Source: Rhodococcus sp. 14-1411-2a (lineage in GTDB: Bacteria > Actinomycetota > Actinomycetes > Mycobacteriales > Mycobacteriaceae). From it: a stretch of 64,000 nt of DNA. Position 1 is the first letter of the stretch, and each line of letters begins with the position of its first letter. The notes under the pieces are model-generated. The model searched no databases, was not told the origin of the DNA, and saw only the letters and a program-made list of their open reading frames with translations. Positions 56,507-64,000 of this stretch are shown piece after piece. A program made the translations under genes and the position numbers. The stretch is taken from NCBI RefSeq assembly GCF_002259485.1, contig NZ_NPGA01000019.1, positions 434,001 through 498,000 on the forward strand. The letters are read 5' to 3'.

Positions 56507-57334
56507 TCAGAGCGGTTTGCGGCTGCTGAAGATCGCGGTGCCCGGAAAGAGTTGCCCGCGCAGTGGACTCCACTGTCCCCACTCGCGGTCGAGCCATTCC
56601 GGCCAGTCCGGTTCGACGATGTCGCGCACCTCGAGACCTGCGGCGACCAGCTCGCGCACGCGGTCACCGATCGTCCGGTGGTGCTCCACGTAGTTGGGAG
56701 TCCCGTCGGCGTCGTATTCGACGTACGGGGTTCGATCGAAGTACGGAATCGTCGCGGTCAGACCGCCGACCCCGGGATCGTCGGGAAACACCCAGCGCAT
56801 CGGATGGTTGACGGCGAACACCCAGATCCCGCCCGGCCGCAGTACCCGCGTGACTTCCTTCATCACATTGGCGGAGTCCGCGACGAACGGCACCGCACCG
56901 AAGGCCGAGCAGACGATGTCGAACCGCTCGTCGGCAAACGGTAAGGACTCGGCACTGGCCTGCACCAGCGGAACCGTCGACCCGCCCGCGGCCATTGCAT
57001 CGACGCCGCGCTGCAACATGCCCATCGAGATGTCGAGACCGATCGCGCGCGCACCCTGGGTTCCGAGCCAGCGGGCGCACGGTGCACTGCCGCAGCCCAC
57101 TTCGAGGACGTCCTTGCCCGCGACGTCGCCCAGCAGATGCACGTCGCCCTCGTGCAGCCCCTCCGGGCACCAGACGAACTCCCCGGATTCGGTCGACACT
57201 CCGAGAAACGCGCCGTGCGTACGGTGGTAGCTCTCGGCGTCGGAATCCCACCAGAGACGACTCGCGCGGTCACTCGCGACCGAATCGATTCGGCCGCGGC
57301 CGGGAGTGGACGACGGTGTGGAAAGATCGGTCAC
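56507..57334 (-). CDS. SAM-dependent class I methyltransferase
   Basis: 275 residues from GTG 57334. SAM-binding motif I VLEVGCGSAPCARWLGTQGA near residue 75, then GLDISMGMLQ, PFADERFDIVCSAFGAVPFV (motif II) and VLRPGGIWVFAVNHPMRW (motif III). The methylated substrate is unknown. A TAGAGT box 6 nt before the GTG predicts a leaderless message. Conserved next to rpsA in several actinobacteria as far as I recall. Confidence 0.9.
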   Translation of the reverse strand: MTDLSTPSSTPGRGRIDSVASDRASRLWWDSDAESYHRTHGAFLGVSTESGEFVWCPEGLHEGDVHLLGDVAGKDVLEVGCGSAPCARWLGTQGARAIGLDISMGMLQRGVDAMAAGGSTVPLVQASAESLPFADERFDIVCSAFGAVPFVADSANVMKEVTRVLRPGGIWVFAVNHPMRWVFPDDPGVGGLTATIPYFDRTPYVEYDADGTPNYVEHHRTIGDRVRELVAAGLEVRDIVEPDWPEWLDREWGQWSPLRGQLFPGTAIFSSRKPL

Positions 57335-57340
57335 ACGCCG

Positions 57341-57346
57341 ACTCTA
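57341..57346 (-). promoter_or_regulatory. -10 box for the methyltransferase gene
   Basis: Minus-strand TAGAGT ends 6 nt before GTG 57334, consistent with a leaderless start. Confidence 0.45.
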
Positions 57347-57353
57347 ACCGGGT

Positions 57354-57383
57354 TTGTGCTGGTACTGCGGCATCGCGTACCCT
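57354..57383 (+). promoter_or_regulatory. Promoter of rpsA
   Basis: TTGTGC (57354-57359), 18 nt, TACCCT (57378-57383). It gives an rpsA leader of about 160 nt, long enough for the autoregulation known for ribosomal protein S1; no specific structure is recognised in the leader and no clear Shine-Dalgarno precedes the ATG. Confidence 0.55.
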
Positions 57384-57549
57384 GTTCAACGCGAGTGTGT
57401 TCATGCTGCGCCCAGGTCGGGTTCCCTCGACCTCGGCGCACACGGATCCGGCAACGGATTCGCCGAAGATGCTCGTGTTGCACACGTTTCACCAAGTCCG
57501 ACCGAACATCCATCAACCGATACCCAACCCGTCCGGAGCAACTCAACAC

Positions 57550-59028
57550 ATGCCCTCAACCACAACCTCACCGCAGGTAGCCGTCAACGATATCGGCTCC
57601 GCAGAGGATTTTCTCGCCGCCATCGACGCCACGATCAAGTACTTCAACGATGGTGACATCGTCGAGGGCACCATCGTCAAGGTCGATCGTGACGAGGTTC
57701 TACTCGACATCGGTTACAAGACCGAAGGCGTCATTCCTTCCCGCGAGCTCTCCATCAAGCACGACGTCGACCCCAACGAGGTCGTCTCCGTGGGAGATGA
57801 GATCGAAGCACTCGTCCTCACCAAGGAGGACAAGGAAGGCCGTCTGATCCTGTCCAAGAAGCGAGCTCAGTACGAGCGCGCTTGGGGCACGATCGAGGAG
57901 CTCAAGGAGAAGGACGAGGCCGTCAAGGGCACCGTCATCGAGGTCGTCAAGGGTGGACTCATCCTGGACATCGGTCTTCGTGGCTTCCTTCCCGCCTCGC
58001 TCGTCGAGATGCGTCGCGTCCGCGACCTCCAGCCGTACGTCGGCAAGGAGATCGAGGCCAAGATCATCGAGCTCGACAAGAACCGCAACAACGTGGTCCT
58101 GTCGCGCCGCGCATGGCTCGAGCAGACCCAGTCCGAGGTCCGCAGCGAGTTCCTGCACCAGCTTCAGAAGGGCCAGGTCCGCAAGGGCGTCGTGTCCTCC
58201 ATCGTCAACTTCGGTGCCTTCGTGGACCTGGGTGGCGTCGACGGACTCGTGCACGTCTCCGAGCTGTCCTGGAAGCACATCGATCACCCGTCCGAGGTTG
58301 TCGAGGTCGGCACCGAGGTCACCGTCGAGGTTCTCGACGTCGACCTGGACCGCGAGCGTGTTTCGCTGTCGCTCAAGGCAACTCAGGAAGATCCGTGGCG
58401 CCAGTTCGCTCGCACCCACGCGATCGGCCAGATCGTGCCCGGCAAGGTCACCAAGCTCGTTCCCTTCGGTGCATTCGTGCGCGTCGAAGAGGGCATCGAG
58501 GGCCTCGTGCACATCTCCGAGCTGGCCGAGCGCCACGTGGAGGTTCCGGACCAGGTCGTGGGTGTCGGCGACGACGCACTCGTCAAGGTCATCGACATCG
58601 ATCTCGAGCGTCGCCGGATTTCGTTGAGCCTCAAGCAGGCCAACGAGGACTACGCAGAAGAGTTCGATCCGTCCAAGTACGGCATGGCCGACTCGTACGA
58701 CGAGGGTGGCAACTACATCTTCCCCGAAGGCTTCGACTCCGAGACCAACGAATGGCTCGAAGGTTACGAGAAGCAGCGTGAAGAGTGGGAAGGTCGCTAC
58801 GCCGAGGCGGAGCGTCGCCACAAGATGCACACCGCTCAGATGGAGAAGACGGCCAAGGACGAAGCTGCCGAAGCCGCCAACACCAACTACTCCTCCGAGT
58901 CGGGTCAGGCCCCCGCCGATGCAGAAGGCGACGCTCCCGCAGCGTCGGCTCCGGCCTCGACCGGTGGTTCGCTGGCCAGCGATGCGCAGCTCGCTGCACT
59001 TCGCGAGAAGCTGTCGGGCAACGCCTGA
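57550..59028 (+). CDS. rpsA: 30S ribosomal protein S1
   Basis: 492 residues from ATG 57550. Four S1 RNA-binding domains: about 36-105 (GDIVEGTIVKVDRDEVLLDIG), 122-190 (AVKGTVIEVVKGGLILDIGLRG in part), 205-278 (VRKGVVSSIVNFGAFVDLGG) and 290-365 (VPGKVTKLVPFGAFVRVEEG). The last 110 residues are Glu/Ala rich and unstructured, ending LREKLSGNA; this tail is where mycobacterial pyrazinoic acid was proposed to bind. S1 helps mRNA bind to the 30S subunit. Weak ribosome site upstream. Confidence 0.97.
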   Translation: MPSTTTSPQVAVNDIGSAEDFLAAIDATIKYFNDGDIVEGTIVKVDRDEVLLDIGYKTEGVIPSRELSIKHDVDPNEVVSVGDEIEALVLTKEDKEGRLILSKKRAQYERAWGTIEELKEKDEAVKGTVIEVVKGGLILDIGLRGFLPASLVEMRRVRDLQPYVGKEIEAKIIELDKNRNNVVLSRRAWLEQTQSEVRSEFLHQLQKGQVRKGVVSSIVNFGAFVDLGGVDGLVHVSELSWKHIDHPSEVVEVGTEVTVEVLDVDLDRERVSLSLKATQEDPWRQFARTHAIGQIVPGKVTKLVPFGAFVRVEEGIEGLVHISELAERHVEVPDQVVGVGDDALVKVIDIDLERRRISLSLKQANEDYAEEFDPSKYGMADSYDEGGNYIFPEGFDSETNEWLEGYEKQREEWEGRYAEAERRHKMHTAQMEKTAKDEAAEAANTNYSSESGQAPADAEGDAPAASAPASTGGSLASDAQLAALREKLSGNA

Positions 59029-59061
59029 TAGAAGTGGTCCACCCGTGAGGGTGTGACACCG

Positions 59062-59101
59062 AGCCCCGGTTCTCCACGTGAGAACCGGGGCTTTCTCGTT
59101 T
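59062..59101 (+). terminator. rpsA terminator
   Basis: AGCCCCGGTTCTC (59062-59074), loop CACGT, GAGAACCGGGGCT (59080-59092), then TTCTCGTTT. A perfect 13-bp stem with a T-rich tail, 33 nt after the rpsA stop. Confidence 0.88.
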
Positions 59102-59136
59102 CGAATCAGGGGAGCAGAGAAGCTGCGGACACGACA

Positions 59137-59166
59137 ATGGACCCGGTTCCGATGAACCGGGCCCAT
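59137..59166. terminator. Second hairpin after rpsA
   Basis: ATGGACCCGGTTC, loop CGAT, GAACCGGGCCCAT: a 13-bp stem with one A-C mismatch. It could terminate the minus-strand small gene that ends at 59186 or back up the rpsA terminator. Confidence 0.6.
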
Positions 59167-59185
59167 GTGTGAGGGGGAGTGCGAA

Positions 59186-59395
59186 CTACGCGGCGGTGGC
59201 TGGACTCCACTGGCCGACGCTCTCCGTGCGCTTGCGCATGCTGGCGAAGCTGTGGCGGGCGGGGGTCAGGAGGTTGGTGAACCAGTTACGCCGATGGTCG
59301 GCCAACGCCGAGGCTACTTCCGGGATGAGAATGCAATGAACGCCTGCATCCATGCCAAGGCGGTGCCGACCCGGTTGGATCTGATTGCTTCGCAT
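59186..59395 (-). CDS. Possible small protein between rpsA and coaE
   Basis: 69 residues from ATG 59395 with AAAGGA 6 nt upstream. Basic and without clear domain: RSNQIQPGRHRLGMDAGVHC, VASALADHRRNWFTNL, SFASMRKRTESVGQW. Followed by a hairpin 20 nt after the stop. The ribosome site and terminator argue for a gene; codon bias is weak and no family is recognised. If it is not a gene, the 59029-59524 stretch holds only the two hairpins. Confidence 0.4.
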   Translation of the reverse strand: MRSNQIQPGRHRLGMDAGVHCILIPEVASALADHRRNWFTNLLTPARHSFASMRKRTESVGQWSPATAA

Positions 59396-59512
59396 GGGTG
59401 TCCTTTTCAATAGCTGTGGGTCGGCACATCGAGGTCTCGCCCGTCGAAGATAACCGACCCACCTCCGAAAACGGTGCATTTGAGGCTGGTGTGATTCGGC
59501 GTGTTCGAGTGT

Positions 59513-59518
59513 CAGACT
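59513..59518 (+). promoter_or_regulatory. -10-like box for coaE
   Basis: CAGACT ends 6 nt before ATG 59525; the first base departs from TAnnnT. Leaderless transcription is plausible since no Shine-Dalgarno is present. Confidence 0.3.
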
Positions 59519-59524
59519 GGTTGC

Positions 59525-60742
59525 ATGCTGAGACTGGGACTGACCGGTGGAATAGGTGCCGGAAAATCGACCGTTGCCAAGGTGCTGACCGAACTCGGGG
59601 GAGTGCTCGTCGACTCCGATGTGCTTGCCCGTGAAGTCGTGGAGCCGGGAACGCCTGGGCTGCAACGACTGACGGACACCTTCGGAGTCGACATTCTCGC
59701 ACCCGACGGCTCGCTCGACCGTCCGGCGTTGGCGACCAAGGCATTCGGCGACGAGGAATCCCGCAAGAAGCTCAACGCCATCGTTCATCCGTTGGTCGGC
59801 GAGCGCACCGCCGCGATCATCGACGGTGCAGCGCCGGATGCCGTAGTGGTGCAGGACATTCCGCTCCTCGTGGAGGGATCGATGGGCCCGTTCTTTCACC
59901 TCGTGGTCATCGTGTGGGTCGACGCCGAGGAACGGGTGCGTCGTCTGACGGGACAGCGAGGCATGCCCGAGGCCGACGCTCGCGCGCGGATCGCAGCGCA
60001 GGCAACCGATGATGCGCGCCGCGCTGCAGCAGACGTGTGGATCGACAACACCGGTGCGCCAGGCAGCGTCGACGACGTCGTCCGAGCCCTGTGGAACGAG
60101 CGCCTGATTCCCTTCGAGCGCAACATCAGGGAGGGGATCATCGCGCGCGTTCATCCGGAACAGGTGACGGCCGACCCCACGTGGGAATCGCAGGCCCGAC
60201 GCATCATCTCGCGCCTGGCCCTTGCCTGCGCGGACAAAGCGGTCCGAATCGACCACATCGGCTCCACCGCGGTGCCCGGTCTCGACGCGAAGGATGTCAT
60301 CGACATTCAGATCACCGTGCGCGGGCTCGACGACGCCGATGCTGTCGCCGAGCAGCTGCGCGTGGCAGGGTTCCCTCGGCGAGAGGCCAGCAACTTCGAC
60401 TATCCAAAGCCCGCATACGGAATCGGCGGAGAAGCCGATCCTGCCGTGTGGGCCAAGCGTTTTCACGGCAGCGCAGACCCCGGCCGGCCGGCGAACGTAC
60501 ATATCCGGGTCGACGGCTGGCCGAATCAGACGTTCGCCCTGCTGTTCCGGGACTGGCTGCGAGCGGACGACAACATCACCACCGAATACGCCGGAATCAA
60601 GCGACGCGCCTCCGAGGCCGCTGCCGGAATCACCGACTTCGGCTCGGCCATCGAGGCCTACGAGAACGCGAAAGCCCCATGGTTCGATGTGGCATACCGT
60701 CGGGCATGGCAGTGGGCGGAGCAGACCGACTGGACCGCGTGA
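59525..60742 (+). CDS. coaE: Dephospho-CoA kinase fused to a GrpB domain
   Basis: 405 residues from ATG 59525. Residues 1-195 are dephospho-CoA kinase, the last step of CoA synthesis: P-loop GLTGGIGAGKSTVAKVL, VDSDVLAREVVEPGTPGL, VVVQDIPLLVEG and RLTGQRGMPEADARARIAAQ. Residues 215-400 are a GrpB/UPF0157 nucleotidyltransferase-like domain (VRIDHIGSTAVPGLDAKDVIDIQITV, cited in part; NVHIRVDG). The same two-domain form exists in mycobacteria, where the C-terminal part is thought to aid folding or stability. Located after rpsA as usual. Confidence 0.94.
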   Translation: MLRLGLTGGIGAGKSTVAKVLTELGGVLVDSDVLAREVVEPGTPGLQRLTDTFGVDILAPDGSLDRPALATKAFGDEESRKKLNAIVHPLVGERTAAIIDGAAPDAVVVQDIPLLVEGSMGPFFHLVVIVWVDAEERVRRLTGQRGMPEADARARIAAQATDDARRAAADVWIDNTGAPGSVDDVVRALWNERLIPFERNIREGIIARVHPEQVTADPTWESQARRIISRLALACADKAVRIDHIGSTAVPGLDAKDVIDIQITVRGLDDADAVAEQLRVAGFPRREASNFDYPKPAYGIGGEADPAVWAKRFHGSADPGRPANVHIRVDGWPNQTFALLFRDWLRADDNITTEYAGIKRRASEAAAGITDFGSAIEAYENAKAPWFDVAYRRAWQWAEQTDWTA

Positions 60743-60758
60743 ATCGGGGCCGACCGAG

Positions 60759-61304
60759 TCAGGACGGCTTGCCGTTCCACTCGGTCGGCATTCCGAGGGA
60801 TGCGAGCCACGCGTTCAGGTCGTAGTCGTGCCGCGTCAGTCCTTCGATGGCCGTGATCGATCTGGCCAGCGCGAGCTCGGCCGTGGGGGTGTCGAGATGG
60901 CGCGCCACCCGAGCGTCGAACAGCTCGTCGACGTCGAGCAGGTCGTAATCGCGGCCGGTACGCACGCTGAGGTCGAGATAGTGGTCGACGGATGTCCATC
61001 GGGTGGCGCCGGCGGTGTACTCGCCGATGTCGACGTAGTAGTCCTGATCGCGGGCGTGCGCGGGCAGATAGTGGAACACCGAGGCCCGTAGCCCCAGAGC
61101 GGGCAGCAACCAGGACTCCAGGTAGTCGAAGTGGGCGTGATCGGACGGGCGGGCCATGTACAGCCCCCACGGCTCGACGCGGTATTCGTCGACGACACGG
61201 ACGAACCCCTTGGGATCCACGTTCGTCTCGGCGACGAGGTCGAACGTCTCGTGCTTGGGGGCATGAACGACGGTGTGCGCACCGGCTGACGTGTGAGCGA
61301 CCAT
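60759..61304 (-). CDS. DUF402 family protein
   Basis: 181 residues from ATG 61304. DUF402 domain of the nucleoside-diphosphatase/FAU-1 type: [46 protein letters not shown] and [16 protein letters not shown] hold the conserved Asp/Glu/Tyr positions that bind metal and phosphate in relatives. The sequence is the mycobacterial Rv1632c type. Start is 78 nt from the divergent uvrB start, so the uvrB damage promoter lies between them. Confidence 0.85.
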   Translation of the reverse strand: MVAHTSAGAHTVVHAPKHETFDLVAETNVDPKGFVRVVDEYRVEPWGLYMARPSDHAHFDYLESWLLPALGLRASVFHYLPAHARDQDYYVDIGEYTAGATRWTSVDHYLDLSVRTGRDYDLLDVDELFDARVARHLDTPTAELALARSITAIEGLTRHDYDLNAWLASLGMPTEWNGKPS

Positions 61305-61353
61305 GCCTGTAGAAGCTACCGGGAACCGACGTCCGGGGTCTGCCCGACGGAAC

Positions 61354-61376
61354 TTGTCGGTGGTCGCGTCTACGCT
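61354..61376 (+). promoter_or_regulatory. PafBC/RecA-NDp-type DNA-damage promoter of uvrB
   Basis: TTGTCGGTG (61354-61362), 8 nt, TACGCT (61371-61376): an exact fit to TTGTCRGTG-N8-TAnnnT. The -10 ends 6 nt before ATG 61383, so the transcript is leaderless. No LexA box is seen nearby. Confidence 0.8.
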
Positions 61377-61382
61377 TGTGAA

Positions 61383-63545
61383 ATGGCGTTTGCATCCGAA
61401 CATCCCGTTGTCGCGCACTCCGAGCACCGTCCGGTAGGCGCAATCGAGCGCACCGGACCGGCGTTCGAGGTCGTCAGCGAACACACGCCGGCAGGCGATC
61501 AGCCGACCGCCATCGCCGAGCTGGAACGGCGGATCAAGGCGGACGAGAAGGACGTCGTACTGCTCGGTGCCACCGGTACCGGTAAGTCGGCCACCACTGC
61601 CTGGCTCATCGAGAAGCTGCAGCGCCCCACTCTGGTGATGGCACCGAACAAGACCTTGGCGGCGCAGTTGGCGAACGAACTGCGAGACATGTTGCCCAAC
61701 AACGCAGTCGAATACTTCGTCTCGTACTACGACTACTACCAGCCCGAGGCGTACATCGCGCAGACCGACACCTACATCGAGAAGGACTCGTCGATCAACG
61801 ACGATGTCGAGCGGCTGCGGCACTCGGCGACGGCATCTCTGCTCTCGCGCCGCGATGTGGTCGTGGTGGCGTCGGTGTCGTGCATCTACGGTCTCGGTAC
61901 CCCGCAGTCCTACGTCGATCGGTCGATCGAGCTGGAGGTCAACGTCGAAGTGCAGCGTGACGCGCTGCTCCGGTTGCTCGTGGACGTGCAGTACACCCGC
62001 AACGACATGGCCTTCACCCGCGGATCGTTCAGAGTTCGTGGTGACACGGTCGAGATCATTCCGTCCTACGAGGAACTGGCGATTCGCATCGAGTTCTTCG
62101 GCGACGAGATCGAAGCGCTGTACTACCTCCATCCGCTGACCGGCGACATCGTTCGGCAGGTCGATTCGGTGCGCATCTTCCCGGCCACGCACTACGTTGC
62201 CGGGCCGGAGCGGATGGAACGGGCCGTCAAGGACATCGAAGCCGAACTCGAAGGTCGGCTCGCGGAGCTGGAGGGCAAGGGAAAGCTGCTCGAGGCTCAG
62301 CGGCTGCGGATGCGGACGCAATACGACCTGGAGATGATCAAGCAGGTCGGGTTCTGCTCGGGTATCGAGAACTACTCGCGGCACATCGACGGACGCGGTG
62401 CAGGTACCGCGCCTGCCACGTTGATCGATTACTTTCCCGAGGACTTTCTGCTCGTCATCGACGAGTCTCACGTGACGGTTCCGCAGATCGGGGCGATGTA
62501 CGAGGGCGACATGTCCCGCAAGCGCAACCTCGTCGACTTCGGGTTCCGCCTGCCGTCCGCGACCGACAATCGGCCGTTGACGTGGGAGGAGTTCACTCAG
62601 CGGATCGGTCAGACGGTCTACCTCTCGGCAACTCCGGGAAAGTACGAGCTGGGCCAGACCGGGGGAGAGTTCGTCGAGCAGGTGATCCGTCCGACCGGAC
62701 TCGTCGATCCCAAGGTCGTCATCAAACCGACCAAGGGCCAGATCGACGACCTGGTCCATCAGATTCGAGAACGCGCGGAGAAGGACGAGCGTGTGCTGGT
62801 GACCACGCTGACCAAGAAGATGTCGGAGGATCTGACCGACTACCTGCTCGAACTGGGCATTCGTGTCCGCTACCTGCACTCCGACATCGATACGCTGCGC
62901 CGCGTCGAACTGCTCCGGCAGCTCCGACTCGGCGAGTACGACGTGCTGGTCGGCATCAACCTGCTCCGTGAGGGTCTCGACCTGCCCGAGGTCTCGCTGG
63001 TGGCGATTCTCGACGCCGACAAGGAAGGCTTCCTCCGGAGCGGCACCAGCCTCATCCAGACCATCGGCCGTGCCGCCCGAAACGTCTCCGGCGAGGTCCA
63101 CATGTACGCCGACAAGATGACCGACTCCATGACCTACGCGATCGAGGAAACCGAGCGTCGGCGTGAGAAGCAGATCGCGTACAACAAGGAACGAGGCGTC
63201 GACCCTCAGCCGCTGCGCAAGAAGATCGCCGACATCCTCGACCAGGTGTACCAGGAAGCCGAGGACACCGAGTCGGTCGTCGAAGTCGGGGGATCCGGGC
63301 GCAACGCCAGCCGGGGTCGGCGAGCGCAGGGCGAGGCGGGCCGGTCGGTCAGCACCGGGGTGTACGAGGGCCAGGACGTCTCGTCGATGCCCCGCGCCGA
63401 ACTGGCCGATCTGATCAAGAACATGACCGATCAGATGATGAACGCGGCACGCGAGCTCAAGTTCGAGCTCGCCGGCCGACTGCGCGACGAGATCCAGGAT
63501 CTGAAGAAGGAGCTGCGCGGGATGGATGCAGCAGGCCTCAAATAG
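61383..63545 (+). CDS. uvrB: Excinuclease ABC subunit B
   Basis: 720 residues from ATG 61383. UvrB verifies DNA damage after UvrA loading and recruits UvrC. Walker [20 protein letters not shown] (about residue 60), the beta-hairpin region [21 protein letters not shown] in part, DEAD-like [12 protein letters not shown], helicase motifs in [30 protein letters not shown] and [12 protein letters not shown], and the C-terminal UVR motif (about 675-710: [20 protein letters not shown]) that meets UvrC. The protein is of normal actinobacterial length. Confidence 0.97.
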   Translation: MAFASEHPVVAHSEHRPVGAIERTGPAFEVVSEHTPAGDQPTAIAELERRIKADEKDVVLLGATGTGKSATTAWLIEKLQRPTLVMAPNKTLAAQLANELRDMLPNNAVEYFVSYYDYYQPEAYIAQTDTYIEKDSSINDDVERLRHSATASLLSRRDVVVVASVSCIYGLGTPQSYVDRSIELEVNVEVQRDALLRLLVDVQYTRNDMAFTRGSFRVRGDTVEIIPSYEELAIRIEFFGDEIEALYYLHPLTGDIVRQVDSVRIFPATHYVAGPERMERAVKDIEAELEGRLAELEGKGKLLEAQRLRMRTQYDLEMIKQVGFCSGIENYSRHIDGRGAGTAPATLIDYFPEDFLLVIDESHVTVPQIGAMYEGDMSRKRNLVDFGFRLPSATDNRPLTWEEFTQRIGQTVYLSATPGKYELGQTGGEFVEQVIRPTGLVDPKVVIKPTKGQIDDLVHQIRERAEKDERVLVTTLTKKMSEDLTDYLLELGIRVRYLHSDIDTLRRVELLRQLRLGEYDVLVGINLLREGLDLPEVSLVAILDADKEGFLRSGTSLIQTIGRAARNVSGEVHMYADKMTDSMTYAIEETERRREKQIAYNKERGVDPQPLRKKIADILDQVYQEAEDTESVVEVGGSGRNASRGRRAQGEAGRSVSTGVYEGQDVSSMPRAELADLIKNMTDQMMNAARELKFELAGRLRDEIQDLKKELRGMDAAGLK

Positions 63546-63552
63546 GTTCGGT

Positions 63553-63558
63553 TACGGT
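63553..63558 (+). promoter_or_regulatory. -10 box for SCO6745-family gene
   Basis: TACGGT ends 6 nt before ATG 63565, right after the uvrB stop; no Shine-Dalgarno is present. Confidence 0.45.
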
Positions 63559-63564
63559 TCAACG

Positions 63565-64000
63565 ATGGACGCAACCACCGCCGGCCGCACCTCTCGCGCG
63601 CTCGAGCTCATTCACTCGATGACCTATTTCCTTCCAGAGACGCAGGACGCTCTCGTCGCCGCAGGGTTGCCGCCGCGGGCCTGCTATTTCGCGGGCCGGG
63701 CAGCGCCTCTGGGGCGGGTCGGTGCAGGTGTCGTCACCGCTACGTTCTACAACTTCAATCGTGAACTGATCGCGCCGCTCATTCCGGCCGCCTGGGATAT
63801 CGCGTCGCCCGACGAGATCATGGCAATCCGGTACGACACGCTCGATGCCGCCTTCGCCCGATTGCTCGGGCCCGAGGTCCTGACGTCCGCGGACATGGCC
63901 GAGGCCGCAGACCTGGCATCGATCGCAGCCCGTGGCATTCCCGGTGACGACGGCCGACCCCTGTACGCCGCGTATGCCGAGCTCGACTGGCCGACAGCTC
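63565..64000 (+). CDS. SCO6745-family protein (3' truncated by window)
   Basis: The frame is open from ATG 63565 to the window end (145 codons visible). It opens with TAGRTSRALELIHSMTYFLP, then the family signature YFAGRAAPLGRVGAGVVTATFYNFN and PAAWDIASPDEIMAIRYDTLDA. SCO6745-type proteins are common in actinobacteria; the function is unknown, and some members sit in natural-product clusters. Good coding bias continues to the edge. Confidence 0.8.
   Translation, partial: MDATTAGRTSRALELIHSMTYFLPETQDALVAAGLPPRACYFAGRAAPLGRVGAGVVTATFYNFNRELIAPLIPAAWDIASPDEIMAIRYDTLDAAFARLLGPEVLTSADMAEAADLASIAARGIPGDDGRPLYAAYAELDWPTA

Noticed and set aside
60759..63101. 780-codon minus-strand frame joining DUF402 to an antisense uvrB stretch
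   Set aside because: Only the last 181 codons, from ATG 61304, are DUF402; the rest is antisense to uvrB.

Overview
The window reads as a chromosome segment of a high-GC actinobacterium of the order Mycobacteriales, most likely Rhodococcus or a close relative in the Nocardiaceae. The evidence is the strong G/C bias at third codon positions, many GTG starts, GTGA/ATGA stop-start overlaps, and many starts that sit 6-8 nt behind a TAnnnT -10 box (leaderless style). Gene order also follows, from memory, the Mycobacterium tuberculosis block Rv1589-Rv1633 (bioB, nadABC, his, trp, lgt, pyk, tesB, pdtaR, polA, rpsA, coaE, uvrB), with local insertions. No phage, insertion sequence, CRISPR array, rRNA or plasmid feature was found. 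No gene-free stretch exceeds 300 bases unless the weak small ORF at 59186-59395 is discounted.

Layout. 1-8.1 kb: end of secA2, a META-domain lipoprotein, a biotin block (bioQ-like TetR repressor, twin operators, bioB, bsaP, a DUF2567 membrane protein) and de novo NAD synthesis (NrtR-type Nudix regulator divergent from nadABC). 8.1-14.4 kb: accessory genes, including an S4 RNA-binding protein, a DUF222/HNH nuclease with a striking SOS promoter region, a LysR regulator with a basic tail, DUF5997, a LysE exporter/small protein/YchJ operon, SRPBCC and DinB proteins. 14.4-22.3 kb: histidine operon hisD-C-B-(MFS)-hisH-(small membrane protein)-priA-impA-hisF-hisI. 22.3-31.3 kb: bcp-marR pair, trpE-trpM-trpC-trpB-trpA-lgt and two TM2-domain proteins. 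trpF is absent, as expected where PriA does both isomerisations.

31.3-40.1 kb: glutamate synthase gltBD behind a structured leader, pyruvate kinase and TesB thioesterase. 40.1-43.5 kb: a deoxyinosine-type DNA glycosylase, small proteins, a DUF1772/AraC divergent pair, an AAA ATPase and a tRNA-Leu. 43.6-50.2 kb: the ANTAR regulator pdtaR and a branched-chain-amino-acid-type ABC transporter; livJ faces the livHMGF operon across two strong terminators. 50.3-64 kb: polA, thioredoxin, a DJ-1/AraC regulator, a 2H phosphoesterase head-to-head with an isocitrate/isopropylmalate-type dehydrogenase, a methyltransferase, rpsA, a coaE-GrpB fusion, DUF402, uvrB and the start of an SCO6745-family gene.

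The genes are mainly housekeeping. The most interesting signals are regulatory or architectural: three promoters of the LexA-independent (PafBC/RecA-NDp) DNA-damage type at a DUF222/HNH gene (which also has a LexA box), polA and uvrB; a mutually exclusive hairpin pair between bcp and marR; a Tyr/Gln/Gly low-complexity domain on a TM2 membrane protein; and a LivH permease carrying a secreted Ig-like domain.
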